From positions 1 to 16,400 of the forward strand of contig MGXL01000079.1 in NCBI GenBank assembly GCA_001801365.1: DNA of 16,400 nucleotides. Reading direction: 5' to 3'. Origin of the DNA: Gammaproteobacteria bacterium RBG_16_57_12 (GTDB lineage Bacteria; Pseudomonadota; Gammaproteobacteria; RBG-16-57-12). A program made the translations under genes and the position numbers. Shown here in pieces: positions 1 through 7,055 of the stretch (its first letter is position 1; each line of letters opens with the position of its first letter). The notes beneath the pieces are model-generated. The model had not been told where the DNA came from. It made no database searches and saw nothing but the letters and a program-made list of their open reading frames with translations.

Positions 1-18
1 TAACAAGGAGAGCAAAAC

Positions 19-1971
19 ATGGCCGTGAAGAAGACCTCCCGCCCCCGCGCTGCGCAGACGCGCACCTTTGATGCCTTTCCCGACAAGATCGATCTGCGCG
101 ACTGGGCCTACCAGCCAACTCTGGCGCCACTGCCGGATGCCATCGTCAATAATAAGCGCGTTCCCGAAATCCTCGATCAGGGCATGGAGGGGGCCTGCAC
201 CGGATTCGCCCTGGCGGCGGTGACCAATTACCTGCTGCACAATCGCGGCGCGAAGCGGCGCGTGAGTCCGCGCATGTTGTACGAAATGGCGCGCTGTTAT
301 GACGAATGGCCGGGCGAGAACTATGAAGGCTCATCGGCGCGTGGCGCCATGAAGGGCTGGGCGCGACATGGCGTGTGCGCCCGCGCCCGCTGGCCGGATG
401 GCGCCCATGGCCGCGCCAGGCTTACCGCCGCCATCAGCCGCGAGGCCCTGGCCACGCCGAGCGGCGCTTATTATCGCGTCAAGCACAGAGAGATCCGCGA
501 CATGCACGCGGCGCTCAGCGAGGTCGGGATACTCTATGCGACCATGATGGTGCATGACGGCTGGGATGCGCCGGGGCCGGTGAAGGTGTCGGTCGCCACC
601 GATGCGGGCATCTTCAGGCTGCCGGTGATTCAGCGCCGGGGCCGCGCCGCTTCCGGCCATGCCGTGGCCATCGTCGGCTACAGCAAGGAAGGCTTCATCA
701 TCCAGAATTCCTGGGGAACGGGCTGGGGCGCGCGCGGTTTTGCCCTGTTGCCCTATGAAGATTATCTGCTGCACGCCACCGATGTCTGGGTGGCGCAACT
801 CGGCGTGCCGCTCGAAATCGATTTGTGGAACCCGGCGGGCAAGGCCGCCACGGACTCCACCAGCGGCATGTACCGCGCCGGGCGCAATATCCCGCTGTCC
901 GAGATCCGGCCCTATGTCATCGATATCGGCAACAACGGCGAGCTGTCGCAGAGCGGCGAATACTGGACCACGGAAGAAGACCTGCACCGCCTGTTCGCCG
1001 AGACCATTCCCGCGGCGACCCGGGAGTGGGACAAGAAGCGCATCATGCTCTATCTGCACGGCGGGCTCAACAGCGAGCGCGACGCCGCCAAGCGCACGAT
1101 TGCCTTCCGCGACGTGTGCCTGGCCAACAACATCTATCCGTTGTGCGTCATGTGGGAGACCGGGCCGCTCGAAACGCTGGGCGGCGTGCTCGGCGACATG
1201 TTCACCAAGGCGGACGAGCGCGCCGGCGGCGGTTTCATGGAAGGCATGCGCGAGGCCAAGGACCGCATGATCGAGATTACCGCCGCGCCCATCGGCGGCC
1301 CGATGTGGTCGGAAATGAAGGAAAATTCCTGGCGCGCGTCGGACCATCGTCAAGGCAAGGGCGGCATGCAGCTCATTGCCAGATACGCGCTCGAGGTGCT
1401 GGGCAAGGCCAGCAAGGCTTCCCGGGAGGGCTGGGAGCTGCATGTGGTCGCCCATAGCGCGGGCAGCATCCTCACGGCGCATGCCATGCCGCATCTGACC
1501 AACCTGGGCATCGCCCTCAAGACAGTGCAGTTCTTCGCGCCGGCCATCCGCGCTGATGAATTCAAGGAACATATGTTGCCGTATGTGCAGGACGGGCGCT
1601 GCCCCCGGCCCACCCTGTACGTGCTCAACGAGGAACAGGAACGTTCGAAGGATAAAAGCATGGGACCCTATGGCAAGTCGCTGCTGTGGCTGGTATCGAA
1701 CGGCTTCGAGGACCGGCGCGGCACGCCCATCCTGGGCATGAAGCATTTCATCGACGGCGATACCCCGCTGGCCAAACTGCTGAACCAGCCCATCGATGGA
1801 CTGCCGGGCCTGGTCGTCTCCACCGTGACCGGTGCGGCGGGCGCCAGCACCGCCTCCACCACGCACGGAGGTTTCGACAATGATCCGCACTCGATGAATT
1901 CGGTGCTGCACCGCATCCTCGGCCGCGCCCCGGCGCGACCGTTTGCGGCGCGGGATCTGCAGTTTGAATAA
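19..1971 (+). CDS. Papain-like (C1 family) cysteine protease fused to an alpha/beta-hydrolase domain
   Basis: A 650-residue two-enzyme protein. Residues about 20-260 are a C1 peptidase: the oxyanion Gln and nucleophile appear as Q54-G-x-x-x-x-C60, the general base as G-H214-A-V-A-I-V-G, and the third member as Q-N230-S-W-G-T-G-W-G. The Trp that follows the catalytic Cys in papain is Thr here, as in other bacterial C1-like peptidases. Residues about 335-635 look like a lipase-type alpha/beta hydrolase: an L-H-G-G oxyanion loop near 346, a nucleophile elbow A-H-S480-A-G, and a late His in T-H616-G-G-F-D that could complete the triad. There is no signal peptide or membrane segment, so it is probably cytoplasmic. 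The start is fixed by AAGGAG (5-10) eight bases before the ATG. Both catalytic sets look intact. Substrates are unknown. The two domains are seen in the sequence; their cooperation is inference. Confidence 0.85.
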   Translation: MAVKKTSRPRAAQTRTFDAFPDKIDLRDWAYQPTLAPLPDAIVNNKRVPEILDQGMEGACTGFALAAVTNYLLHNRGAKRRVSPRMLYEMARCYDEWPGENYEGSSARGAMKGWARHGVCARARWPDGAHGRARLTAAISREALATPSGAYYRVKHREIRDMHAALSEVGILYATMMVHDGWDAPGPVKVSVATDAGIFRLPVIQRRGRAASGHAVAIVGYSKEGFIIQNSWGTGWGARGFALLPYEDYLLHATDVWVAQLGVPLEIDLWNPAGKAATDSTSGMYRAGRNIPLSEIRPYVIDIGNNGELSQSGEYWTTEEDLHRLFAETIPAATREWDKKRIMLYLHGGLNSERDAAKRTIAFRDVCLANNIYPLCVMWETGPLETLGGVLGDMFTKADERAGGGFMEGMREAKDRMIEITAAPIGGPMWSEMKENSWRASDHRQGKGGMQLIARYALEVLGKASKASREGWELHVVAHSAGSILTAHAMPHLTNLGIALKTVQFFAPAIRADEFKEHMLPYVQDGRCPRPTLYVLNEEQERSKDKSMGPYGKSLLWLVSNGFEDRRGTPILGMKHFIDGDTPLAKLLNQPIDGLPGLVVSTVTGAAGASTASTTHGGFDNDPHSMNSVLHRILGRAPARPFAARDLQFE

Positions 1972-2019
1972 TGTGCAACCAAGCAGTCAGTCCGCCTGTT
2001 CAAATTATGGAATCAAATC

Positions 2020-2628
2020 ATGAGCCACCCGGATTTTTTCGATGCCGTGCCCGGCATCACCCTGTACGACCCCCTGGCCGAATTTCTCGGCGCCGCCGAG
2101 GGCGGGCTTCTGCAATACGGTTATTTTGATGCTGTGCGGCTGGCCGGCCATTCCTGCCCGACGGTGGCCAGCGCCTATTGGTCTACCTGCAAGGCGCTGG
2201 CGTTTCTCTACCCCGATACCCTGCCGGTGCGCGGCGATATCCGGGTGGAATTCAGTCAGGACAGCGCCAGCGGTGTTACCGGCGTGATCGCCAATGTCGT
2301 GAGCCTGCTGACGGGCGCCATGTCCGATAATGGCTTCAAGGGGATTGGCGGGCATTTCGACAGGCGGAACAAATTGTTCTTTGCGGTCGAAATGTCGGGG
2401 GAAATACGCTTCACCCGGCTCGACACGGATGGCGCAGTAACCGTTGCGTCCAACCTTCAGCGTGTCCCGGCTTCACCGCGTCTTCCCATGCTGATGTCCC
2501 GGTGTATAAGCAATACGGCCGCTCCGCAGGAAGTTGCAGAATTCAGGCGGCTGTGGCAGGAACGGGTGCGCACCATTCTGCTGGACCATGGCGACGACCC
2601 GGAAGTTTTTGTTGTCACGCCTGGTTGA
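2020..2628 (+). CDS. FmdE-like domain protein
   Basis: A 202-residue soluble protein resembling the FmdE family, named after a subunit encoded with molybdenum formylmethanofuran dehydrogenase but widespread in bacteria without that enzyme. The diagnostic stretch is A-G-H44-S-C46-P near the N-terminus, where family members carry a metal-binding G-H-x-C-P, followed by a Gly-rich segment S-L-L-T-G-A (95-100) and G-I-G-G (108-111), the equivalent of the family's second conserved block. The C-terminal zinc-ribbon found in some members is absent. It starts 48 bp after the protease-hydrolase gene, with only a weak GGAATC upstream of the ATG, and is followed after 7 bp by the hemerythrin gene, so those two are probably co-transcribed. 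No methanofuran pathway is visible here; its role is unknown, perhaps metal- or redox-related. Confidence 0.65.
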   Translation: MSHPDFFDAVPGITLYDPLAEFLGAAEGGLLQYGYFDAVRLAGHSCPTVASAYWSTCKALAFLYPDTLPVRGDIRVEFSQDSASGVTGVIANVVSLLTGAMSDNGFKGIGGHFDRRNKLFFAVEMSGEIRFTRLDTDGAVTVASNLQRVPASPRLPMLMSRCISNTAAPQEVAEFRRLWQERVRTILLDHGDDPEVFVVTPG

Positions 2629-2635
2629 TTGAGCC

Positions 2636-3043
2636 ATGAAAAGAAGCACGGCATTGCAGCCTTTGTCGCGTGAGCACCACACAGCGCTTGTTCTGGCCAA
2701 GGCTTGTGAGCGTGCTGCAAAATCAGGCAACAAGGGGCTGATACAAACAATCTGCCAGCGCGCCATACAGGCATTTGCTGATGAATTGGAGCCGCACTTC
2801 CACATCGAGGAGCAGTCTTTTCTGCCGCTTCTGTGCAGCGCTGAAACGCAGCCGCTTTCTGAACGGACAAGAGCAGATCATCAACAGCTACGCTCACTGC
2901 TTGATGGGTTGCGGCAGAATAATTCCGAGGCATTGGACAATTTTGGCAAATGCTTATCGGTACACGTTCGATTCGAGGAAAGAGAGCTCTTTCCGGCGAT
3001 AGAATGTTTGCTGCAGGAGGAGGATGGGGATAAAGGGGGATAA
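2636..3043 (+). CDS. Hemerythrin-like (HHE) cation-binding protein
   Basis: A 135-residue four-helix-bundle protein. Likely diiron ligands lie in the usual order: R-E-H14-H15 in helix 1, H54-F-H56-I-E-E59 in helix 2, D-H82-Q-Q-L in helix 3 and H110-V-R-F-E-E-R-E-L-F-P in helix 4. Family members bind a non-haem diiron centre and act in oxygen or NO sensing, oxygen storage or iron-sulphur repair; which applies here cannot be read from the sequence. Its ATG is 7 bp after the FmdE-like stop, implying an operon. The C-terminus is odd: the last codons (G-D-K-G-G-stop) are encoded by the first copies of a GGGGATAAA direct repeat running into the intergenic region, so the natural C-terminus may have been replaced by repeat DNA. 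Confidence 0.85.
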   Translation: MKRSTALQPLSREHHTALVLAKACERAAKSGNKGLIQTICQRAIQAFADELEPHFHIEEQSFLPLLCSAETQPLSERTRADHQQLRSLLDGLRQNNSEALDNFGKCLSVHVRFEERELFPAIECLLQEEDGDKGG

Positions 3044-3056
3044 AGAGGGGGATAAA
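3026..3056 (+). repeat. Three GGGGATAAA direct repeats followed by GGGACGCACC-T6
   Basis: GGGGATAAA occurs exactly at 3026-3034, 3036-3044 and 3048-3056, then ATGGGACGCAC (3056-3066) and a T-rich run. The array starts inside the 3' end of the hemerythrin gene and supplies its stop codon. This style of purine-rich repeat with GGGACGCACC resembles dispersed repeats associated with REP-type transposases in proteobacteria, which is recollection and not a match I can verify. Confidence 0.6.
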
Positions 3057-3179
3057 TGGGACGCACCTTTTTTATGAAGTAGGTGGAAGAAACATGATAA
3101 ATGACCTTTGGGTACAGAGGCGCGGGATTGACAGTTTGAATATATGCACTCATAACCGCATGATTTTGATTTGGTGCGC

Positions 3180-3209
3180 TTGACTGGCAAATTTGACCAT
3201 GCTTATATT
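3180..3209 (+). promoter_or_regulatory. Candidate sigma-70 promoter of the SBBP gene
   Basis: TTGACT (3180-3185), an 18-bp spacer and TATATT (3204-3209) lie about 70 bp before the ATG at 3280. A second perfect -35, TTGACA at 3128-3133, has only a weak -10 (CATAAC, 3151-3156). In this A/T-rich stretch such matches are not rare. Confidence 0.4.
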
Positions 3210-3279
3210 GCGACTATGCGCCGTACGGTAATCGTTACGGATTTGTGTTCAAGTCAAACATTGGAAGGGAGATTGCCTG

Positions 3280-5484
3280 ATGAAACTAAAAGAATTTGTT
3301 TTGAATGTCGCTTTCATGGCAGTGCTTCTTCCTGCGTTTGTATGGGCACATGAACCTGCAGTAGAGTGGGCGGCAAAGCATGCAGGTAATTATTCTAAGG
3401 CTTTTTCCGCCATCGATTCATCAGGCAATACCTATGTGGCATCTTCTCATGATGGTGTCTACACGACTATAAAGCACGATGCCAATGGCGCTGAGCTATG
3501 GGCCAAGGAATATGTCAGTGGTAATTGGGACAGCGTGATGGGTATCGCCGTAGATTCATCAGGAAATGCATATATTACAGGGTCTGGCCATGCAGGTTTG
3601 TATTTTGATTATATTACGATCAAGTACGATACCCACGGCAATGAAATATGGGTCAGGAGATATGATGGCGGGAGGTATGACATGCCTCATGCGATCACAG
3701 TGGATTCCACAGGCAATGTATATGTCACAGGGGCAAGTGACCAGGGAAGGCCTGGCGACTGGACCTCCCCCCTTGCCTATGTGACTGTGAAATACGACAC
3801 GAATGGGAACCTGTTGTGGGATGTCAGTTATTATTATGGCTCTCAAGATGTCCCCGAAGATATCACTGTGGATGCATCAGGCTATGTATATGTGACGGGC
3901 AGGAGCTGGGGTGGTGGGCAGTGGGGCTGCAATGAAGCGCATAATGACTATGCAACCGTCAAATATGATGCAAGTGGGCATCAGTTATGGGCTAAGCGGT
4001 ATAACGGCCCGGGAGGCTGTGGTAATGGCTGGGGTAATTATAATGATCTGGCTCATGACCTCGCTGTCGATGCGGCTGGTAATGTGTATGTTACTGGTGA
4101 AAGTTATCATGATGGGATCACTGACTATGCAACTATAAAATATGATGCCGGCGGGAACGAATTGTGGGTGAAAAGATATGACCGGGGCGTTGCCAGATCC
4201 GTGGCTGTTGATATGGCGGGTAATGTCTATGTTACAGGGCGCTGGTTTGATATTCGCGGCTACGCCACCATCAAATATGATGCCAGCGGGAATGAGTTAT
4301 GGCTAAGAACATTCAGCAGTGGAGAGAGCGAGCCATTTTCAGTCAAGTTGGATACGTTCTCAAACGTCTATGTAACAGGGAATGACTATACTGCCGGAAA
4401 AGACTTCTTCACGATAAAATACGATACCAGCGGGACCGAATTATGGGCCAAACGGTATGACAGCTGCGGCGAAGACCACCTTCCTTCTCTTGCCATGGAT
4501 TCGCACAACAATGTATACGTAACAGGATCCATCCTGGGGCAGGCACTTGTTACCGTAAAATATAACCAGATCGATCCAGGCGCGCCATCCGCGCCGAGGG
4601 ATCTGACAGCCACAGTTTTTTCATCAAGCCGCATTGATCTTTCCTGGACGGATAATTCTACTGAAGACGGATTTAAGGTGCTGAGATCAACATCAGCGAC
4701 GGGTTATTATGGTGTGGTTGCGGCCCTTCAGTCCAATTCGACAAGCTATCACGATACAGATCTTTCCGCAGATACTAGCTATTATTATAAGGTAGTGGCG
4801 TTCAATGCCGCTGGAGCCTCTGATTATGCCAATCTGGCAGGGAGTAGCGGTTGTGGTGCCGCTTATGTCGCAAGTGCCACCACCTTGCCTTTGCCGCCGG
4901 ATGCTGTGGCACCAGTCATTACATATGCTGTAGACCCGGTTCCCAATGCAAATGGCTGGAACAATACGGATGTAACGGTTTCTTTTACATGCAGTGATCC
5001 TATGCCAGGATCGGGCATTGCGTCATGCCCTGCTCCAGTAACGGTTACCACAGAAGGCGCCGGACAGGTAATCGCTGGCACGGCTATTGATAATGCAGGC
5101 AATACTGCAAGTGTCTCGGTCACACTCAATATTGATAAGACGCCGCCCAGCATAATCATCAATAATCCGCAGCAAACCATTTGGCCACCTACCAGCAAAA
5201 CGGTTAATGTGAATCTGTCCGGATCCATTTCAGACTTGCTGCCTGGGGTAATTTCTGCTTCTTATGTTGTGCATGATGAATATGACATTGTAAATCCTTC
5301 CGGTGCTGTGACACTGACTCCAGAGGGCAGTTTTGATTTTACGGTATCACTGGTTGCATCGAGGCTGGCTACGGACATGGACGGCAGGACATACACCATT
5401 TTTATAACGGCAGCTGATGCCCATGGGAATATGGCAACCGCAACTCCACTAGTAATTGTACCGCACGATCAAAGCGGTTTATAA
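3280..5484 (+). CDS. Secreted SBBP-repeat beta-propeller protein with FN3 and Ig-like C-terminal domains
   Basis: A 734-residue protein with a Sec signal peptide (basic M-K-L-K, a hydrophobic core, and A-W-A just before H-E-P near residue 24). Residues about 30-430 hold seven full copies of a motif of the form Y-x-T-I-K-Y-D-x-x-G-N-E-L-W-x-K-R-Y plus a partial eighth (L-V-T-V-K-Y-N), interleaved with A-V-D-x-x-G-N-x-Y-V-T-G. This is the SBBP pattern and predicts one beta-propeller of seven or eight blades. Residues about 432-525 are a fibronectin type III domain (P-S-A-P-R-D-L-T-A ... Y-Y-Y-K-V-V-A-F-N). The rest is one or two Ig-like modules with D-K-T-P-P-S linkers. No PEP-CTERM, LPxTG or transmembrane anchor is seen, so it is probably released or held by other means. 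AAGGGAG at 3267-3273 supports the start. Base use is visibly richer in A/T than in its neighbours, suggesting transfer. Role: probably a surface or matrix protein; the ligand is unknown. Confidence 0.85.
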   Translation: MKLKEFVLNVAFMAVLLPAFVWAHEPAVEWAAKHAGNYSKAFSAIDSSGNTYVASSHDGVYTTIKHDANGAELWAKEYVSGNWDSVMGIAVDSSGNAYITGSGHAGLYFDYITIKYDTHGNEIWVRRYDGGRYDMPHAITVDSTGNVYVTGASDQGRPGDWTSPLAYVTVKYDTNGNLLWDVSYYYGSQDVPEDITVDASGYVYVTGRSWGGGQWGCNEAHNDYATVKYDASGHQLWAKRYNGPGGCGNGWGNYNDLAHDLAVDAAGNVYVTGESYHDGITDYATIKYDAGGNELWVKRYDRGVARSVAVDMAGNVYVTGRWFDIRGYATIKYDASGNELWLRTFSSGESEPFSVKLDTFSNVYVTGNDYTAGKDFFTIKYDTSGTELWAKRYDSCGEDHLPSLAMDSHNNVYVTGSILGQALVTVKYNQIDPGAPSAPRDLTATVFSSSRIDLSWTDNSTEDGFKVLRSTSATGYYGVVAALQSNSTSYHDTDLSADTSYYYKVVAFNAAGASDYANLAGSSGCGAAYVASATTLPLPPDAVAPVITYAVDPVPNANGWNNTDVTVSFTCSDPMPGSGIASCPAPVTVTTEGAGQVIAGTAIDNAGNTASVSVTLNIDKTPPSIIINNPQQTIWPPTSKTVNVNLSGSISDLLPGVISASYVVHDEYDIVNPSGAVTLTPEGSFDFTVSLVASRLATDMDGRTYTIFITAADAHGNMATATPLVIVPHDQSGL

Positions 5485-5964
5485 GCTGAAACCACGCGTC
5501 TTTACAGTCACCTGATCAAAGGCCAATGGAATCATAATGTTTATTTTAATTCCGTCAGGTGCGCTGGGCTGGATTGACCTGAGCCCATGCCCCCCGACCA
5601 TGGCCGTGAACCCGTTTCCGAGGATGGAGAATGACAACTGGGCTTGCGGTGCAATGCATGGGCGATCCCAGCCAGCCGTGGAGCAAGGTGCTGTTGCAAT
5701 AGGCGCGTGCGTCCCATGGGAACCCGATGACAAGGAATGAAATGAAACAAGCTGAGGAAATCCGCTATATAGCCCGGCCAGGCGGAATCGCAAGCTTGGG
5801 CCTTCAGCGTTATTACTGCCTATGCCGCCATGACGACGAGCAGCGCGCGCGGAGTGGTAAGGGATGTGCCGCAGTTGGAAATCACGAGTAGCAAGTATCA
5901 GCAAAATCAGCACAAATACAAACGGCGGCATCATGCCGCCGTTTGTACTGTATATCAATCGTGG
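5485..5964. other. 480 bp with no convincing gene
   Basis: Between the SBBP gene and the lectin gene I find short open frames on both strands, none with a good ribosome binding site, domain signature or stable codon pattern. It holds the lectin-gene terminator hairpin at 5917-5947 and GTGCGTCCCAT at 5707-5717, an inverted copy of ATGGGACGCAC at 3056-3066. The part nearest the SBBP gene is A/T-richer and the rest closer to the genome norm. It may be decayed DNA left by an insertion. Confidence 0.6.
5917..5947 (-). terminator. Hairpin terminator of the PEP-CTERM lectin gene
   Basis: A perfect inverted repeat with 14-bp arms (TACAAACGGCGGCA / TGCCGCCGTTTGTA) and a 3-nt loop lies 18 bp beyond the stop codon of the minus-strand gene. 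Read on the minus strand, it is followed by a T-rich stretch (TTTGTGCTGATTTTG). It could also work on the plus strand as the end of any read-through from the SBBP gene. Confidence 0.75.
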
Positions 5965-6861
5965 CTAGATAACGCGTTTACGCCGCGCTGCCGCCAGACC
6001 GGCCATGCCGATTCCGAACAGGGCAAGGCTGATCGGTTCGGGTACAGTGCCGCCTCCGCCAATATCGTCGATCGGATCAAATGAAGAATTGAACTGCCAG
6101 GCCAGGATGTCATGGTTACCATAGGCGGCGCCGGTGCCTGAGGTGAAGCCGACAAAGGCGTTGGTTGTGCCGAGGATGGTTGTGAGATCAACGGTATGGC
6201 TCAACAGCGCGCTTATGGGGCGGGAGGCGCCTTCACCCTGGGCAAGGCGGACTTCCAGGGTATCGGTTGCGCCATTGTAATCGACCCAGCTGGTCCATAT
6301 GGCGCCATTGTTCATGCGGTCGACATTGCCTGCCCCGGTAGAGAGATTGGCCTGTAGCACGGAGTCAATGTTACCGCTGAGGTTGATGCCCACGTGGTTG
6401 CCGTTGAACTCATCCCACCCGCCATTGTTCCAGGTATCGAATTCAATGCCTACGCTATTGCCAAGCCCGGAATAGCCTATGCCACCGCCGGCTCCCCCCG
6501 CAGTATTGGAGACGGTCTGGACAGTGAACACGATGCCATCCGCACCGCAACCGTCACCATCACATATTCCCCCTGAATTATAGATGCGGAAGCGAAAGGC
6601 GCTGCTGAAGGAGGCGTCCGCGGCCAATGACACCGCGCTGGTGGAAAAGGCCGATCCGCTTTGCCCCCCCAGGGCCGGTGTCAAACGTAATACTTTGCGG
6701 CTCGCATCATCAGTGACGGGCGCCGCGGCATTACCGTTGATTTGCAGACCCGCGGAGCTGGAAAAGTCGGTGAACAGGATGGTGGTCGCCCCGGCGGGTT
6801 GTATAGCCGAGAGTAACAATGCAGCCGTGGCGGCGGAAAATACCGAAATCTGTGATTTCAT
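5965..6861 (-). CDS. PEP-CTERM sorted L-type (legume-like) lectin-domain protein
   Basis: A 298-residue exported protein. Residues 1-25 are a signal peptide (K near the N-terminus, an A/L-rich core, cleavage after A-G-A). Residues about 28-265 resemble an L-type lectin beta-sandwich: D-G-I-V-F-T-V-Q, the calcium/sugar site pattern G-I-E-F-D-T-W-N-N ... D-E-F-N-G-N-H-V-G-I, W-V-D-Y-N-G-A-T-D-T-L-E-V, and F-V-G-F-T-S-G-T-G. The C-terminus is a complete PEP-CTERM signal: V-P-E-P (273-276), a hydrophobic helix, then A-A-R-R-K-R. In known systems exosortase removes this tail and passes the protein to the surface or the exopolysaccharide matrix; no exosortase lies in this window. AAAGAGGATC precedes the ATG. 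A sigma-54 promoter upstream and a strong terminator downstream make it a single-gene transcription unit. Calcium-dependent sugar binding is inferred from the motifs. Confidence 0.9.
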   Translation of the reverse strand: MKSQISVFSAATAALLLSAIQPAGATTILFTDFSSSAGLQINGNAAAPVTDDASRKVLRLTPALGGQSGSAFSTSAVSLAADASFSSAFRFRIYNSGGICDGDGCGADGIVFTVQTVSNTAGGAGGGIGYSGLGNSVGIEFDTWNNGGWDEFNGNHVGINLSGNIDSVLQANLSTGAGNVDRMNNGAIWTSWVDYNGATDTLEVRLAQGEGASRPISALLSHTVDLTTILGTTNAFVGFTSGTGAAYGNHDILAWQFNSSFDPIDDIGGGGTVPEPISLALFGIGMAGLAAARRKRVI

Positions 6862-6898
6862 AGGTTGATCCTCTTTCTTTGTTGTTGTTTAGATCTAT

Positions 6899-6916
6899 AA
6901 GCAAATACAATGCCAC
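6899..6916 (-). promoter_or_regulatory. Sigma-54 (RpoN) promoter of the PEP-CTERM lectin gene
   Basis: On the minus strand TGGCA-TTGTAT-TTGCT has the invariant GG (6914-6913), exactly ten bases, then GC (6902-6901), as in the -24/-12 consensus. Transcription would begin near 6890, giving a leader of about 29 nt that contains the ribosome binding site. PEP-CTERM genes in several Proteobacteria are known to depend on RpoN and the PrsK/PrsR two-component system, which supports the call. Confidence 0.75.
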
Positions 6917-6928
6917 ACTATATATTCC

Positions 6929-6947
6929 TATATTTTTCAAAAATATA
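6929..6947. promoter_or_regulatory. A/T-rich inverted repeat upstream of the sigma-54 promoter
   Basis: Nine-base arms (TATATTTTT / AAAAATATA) surround a single C, centred about 24 bp upstream of the -24 box. It could bend DNA or bind a regulator such as IHF or an enhancer-binding protein; A/T richness makes a chance origin possible. Confidence 0.35.
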
Positions 6948-7019
6948 TCATTTATATGCGGTTATTGTATTGTTAAAGTGTAAATTTATTCGACACATCC
7001 TGCCCATACCAGATTCAGG

Positions 7020-7055
7020 CAGGTAGCACCTCATCTTCAGATGCTCGACAACCTG
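7020..7055 (-). terminator. Stem-loop directly after the double hot-dog gene
   Basis: Immediately after the stop codon (minus strand) the RNA can form an outer stem CAGGT/ACCTG and an inner 7-bp stem AGCATCT/AGGTGCT with one G-U pair, separated by a 5-nt bulge. A further CCTGCC/GGCAGG stem follows. There is no clean U-run, so terminator function is uncertain. Confidence 0.35.

Noticed and set aside
331..1911. 526-codon minus-strand open frame opposite the protease-hydrolase gene
   Set aside because: It is the antisense of a gene with strong catalytic motifs on the plus strand; its composition (His, Arg, Gly, Ala rich, no domain pattern) is typical of a GC-rich shadow frame and it has no ribosome binding site.
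3221..3240. Imperfect inverted repeat CCGTACGGTAATCGTTACGG before the SBBP gene
   Set aside because: Arms of only 5 bp and no clear position relative to the proposed promoter; likely chance.
5479..5958. 159-codon minus-strand open frame with a hydrophobic N-terminus
   Set aside because: Its start lies next to the lectin-gene terminator hairpin, so its first residues come from the stem-loop; no Shine-Dalgarno and no recognisable domain.
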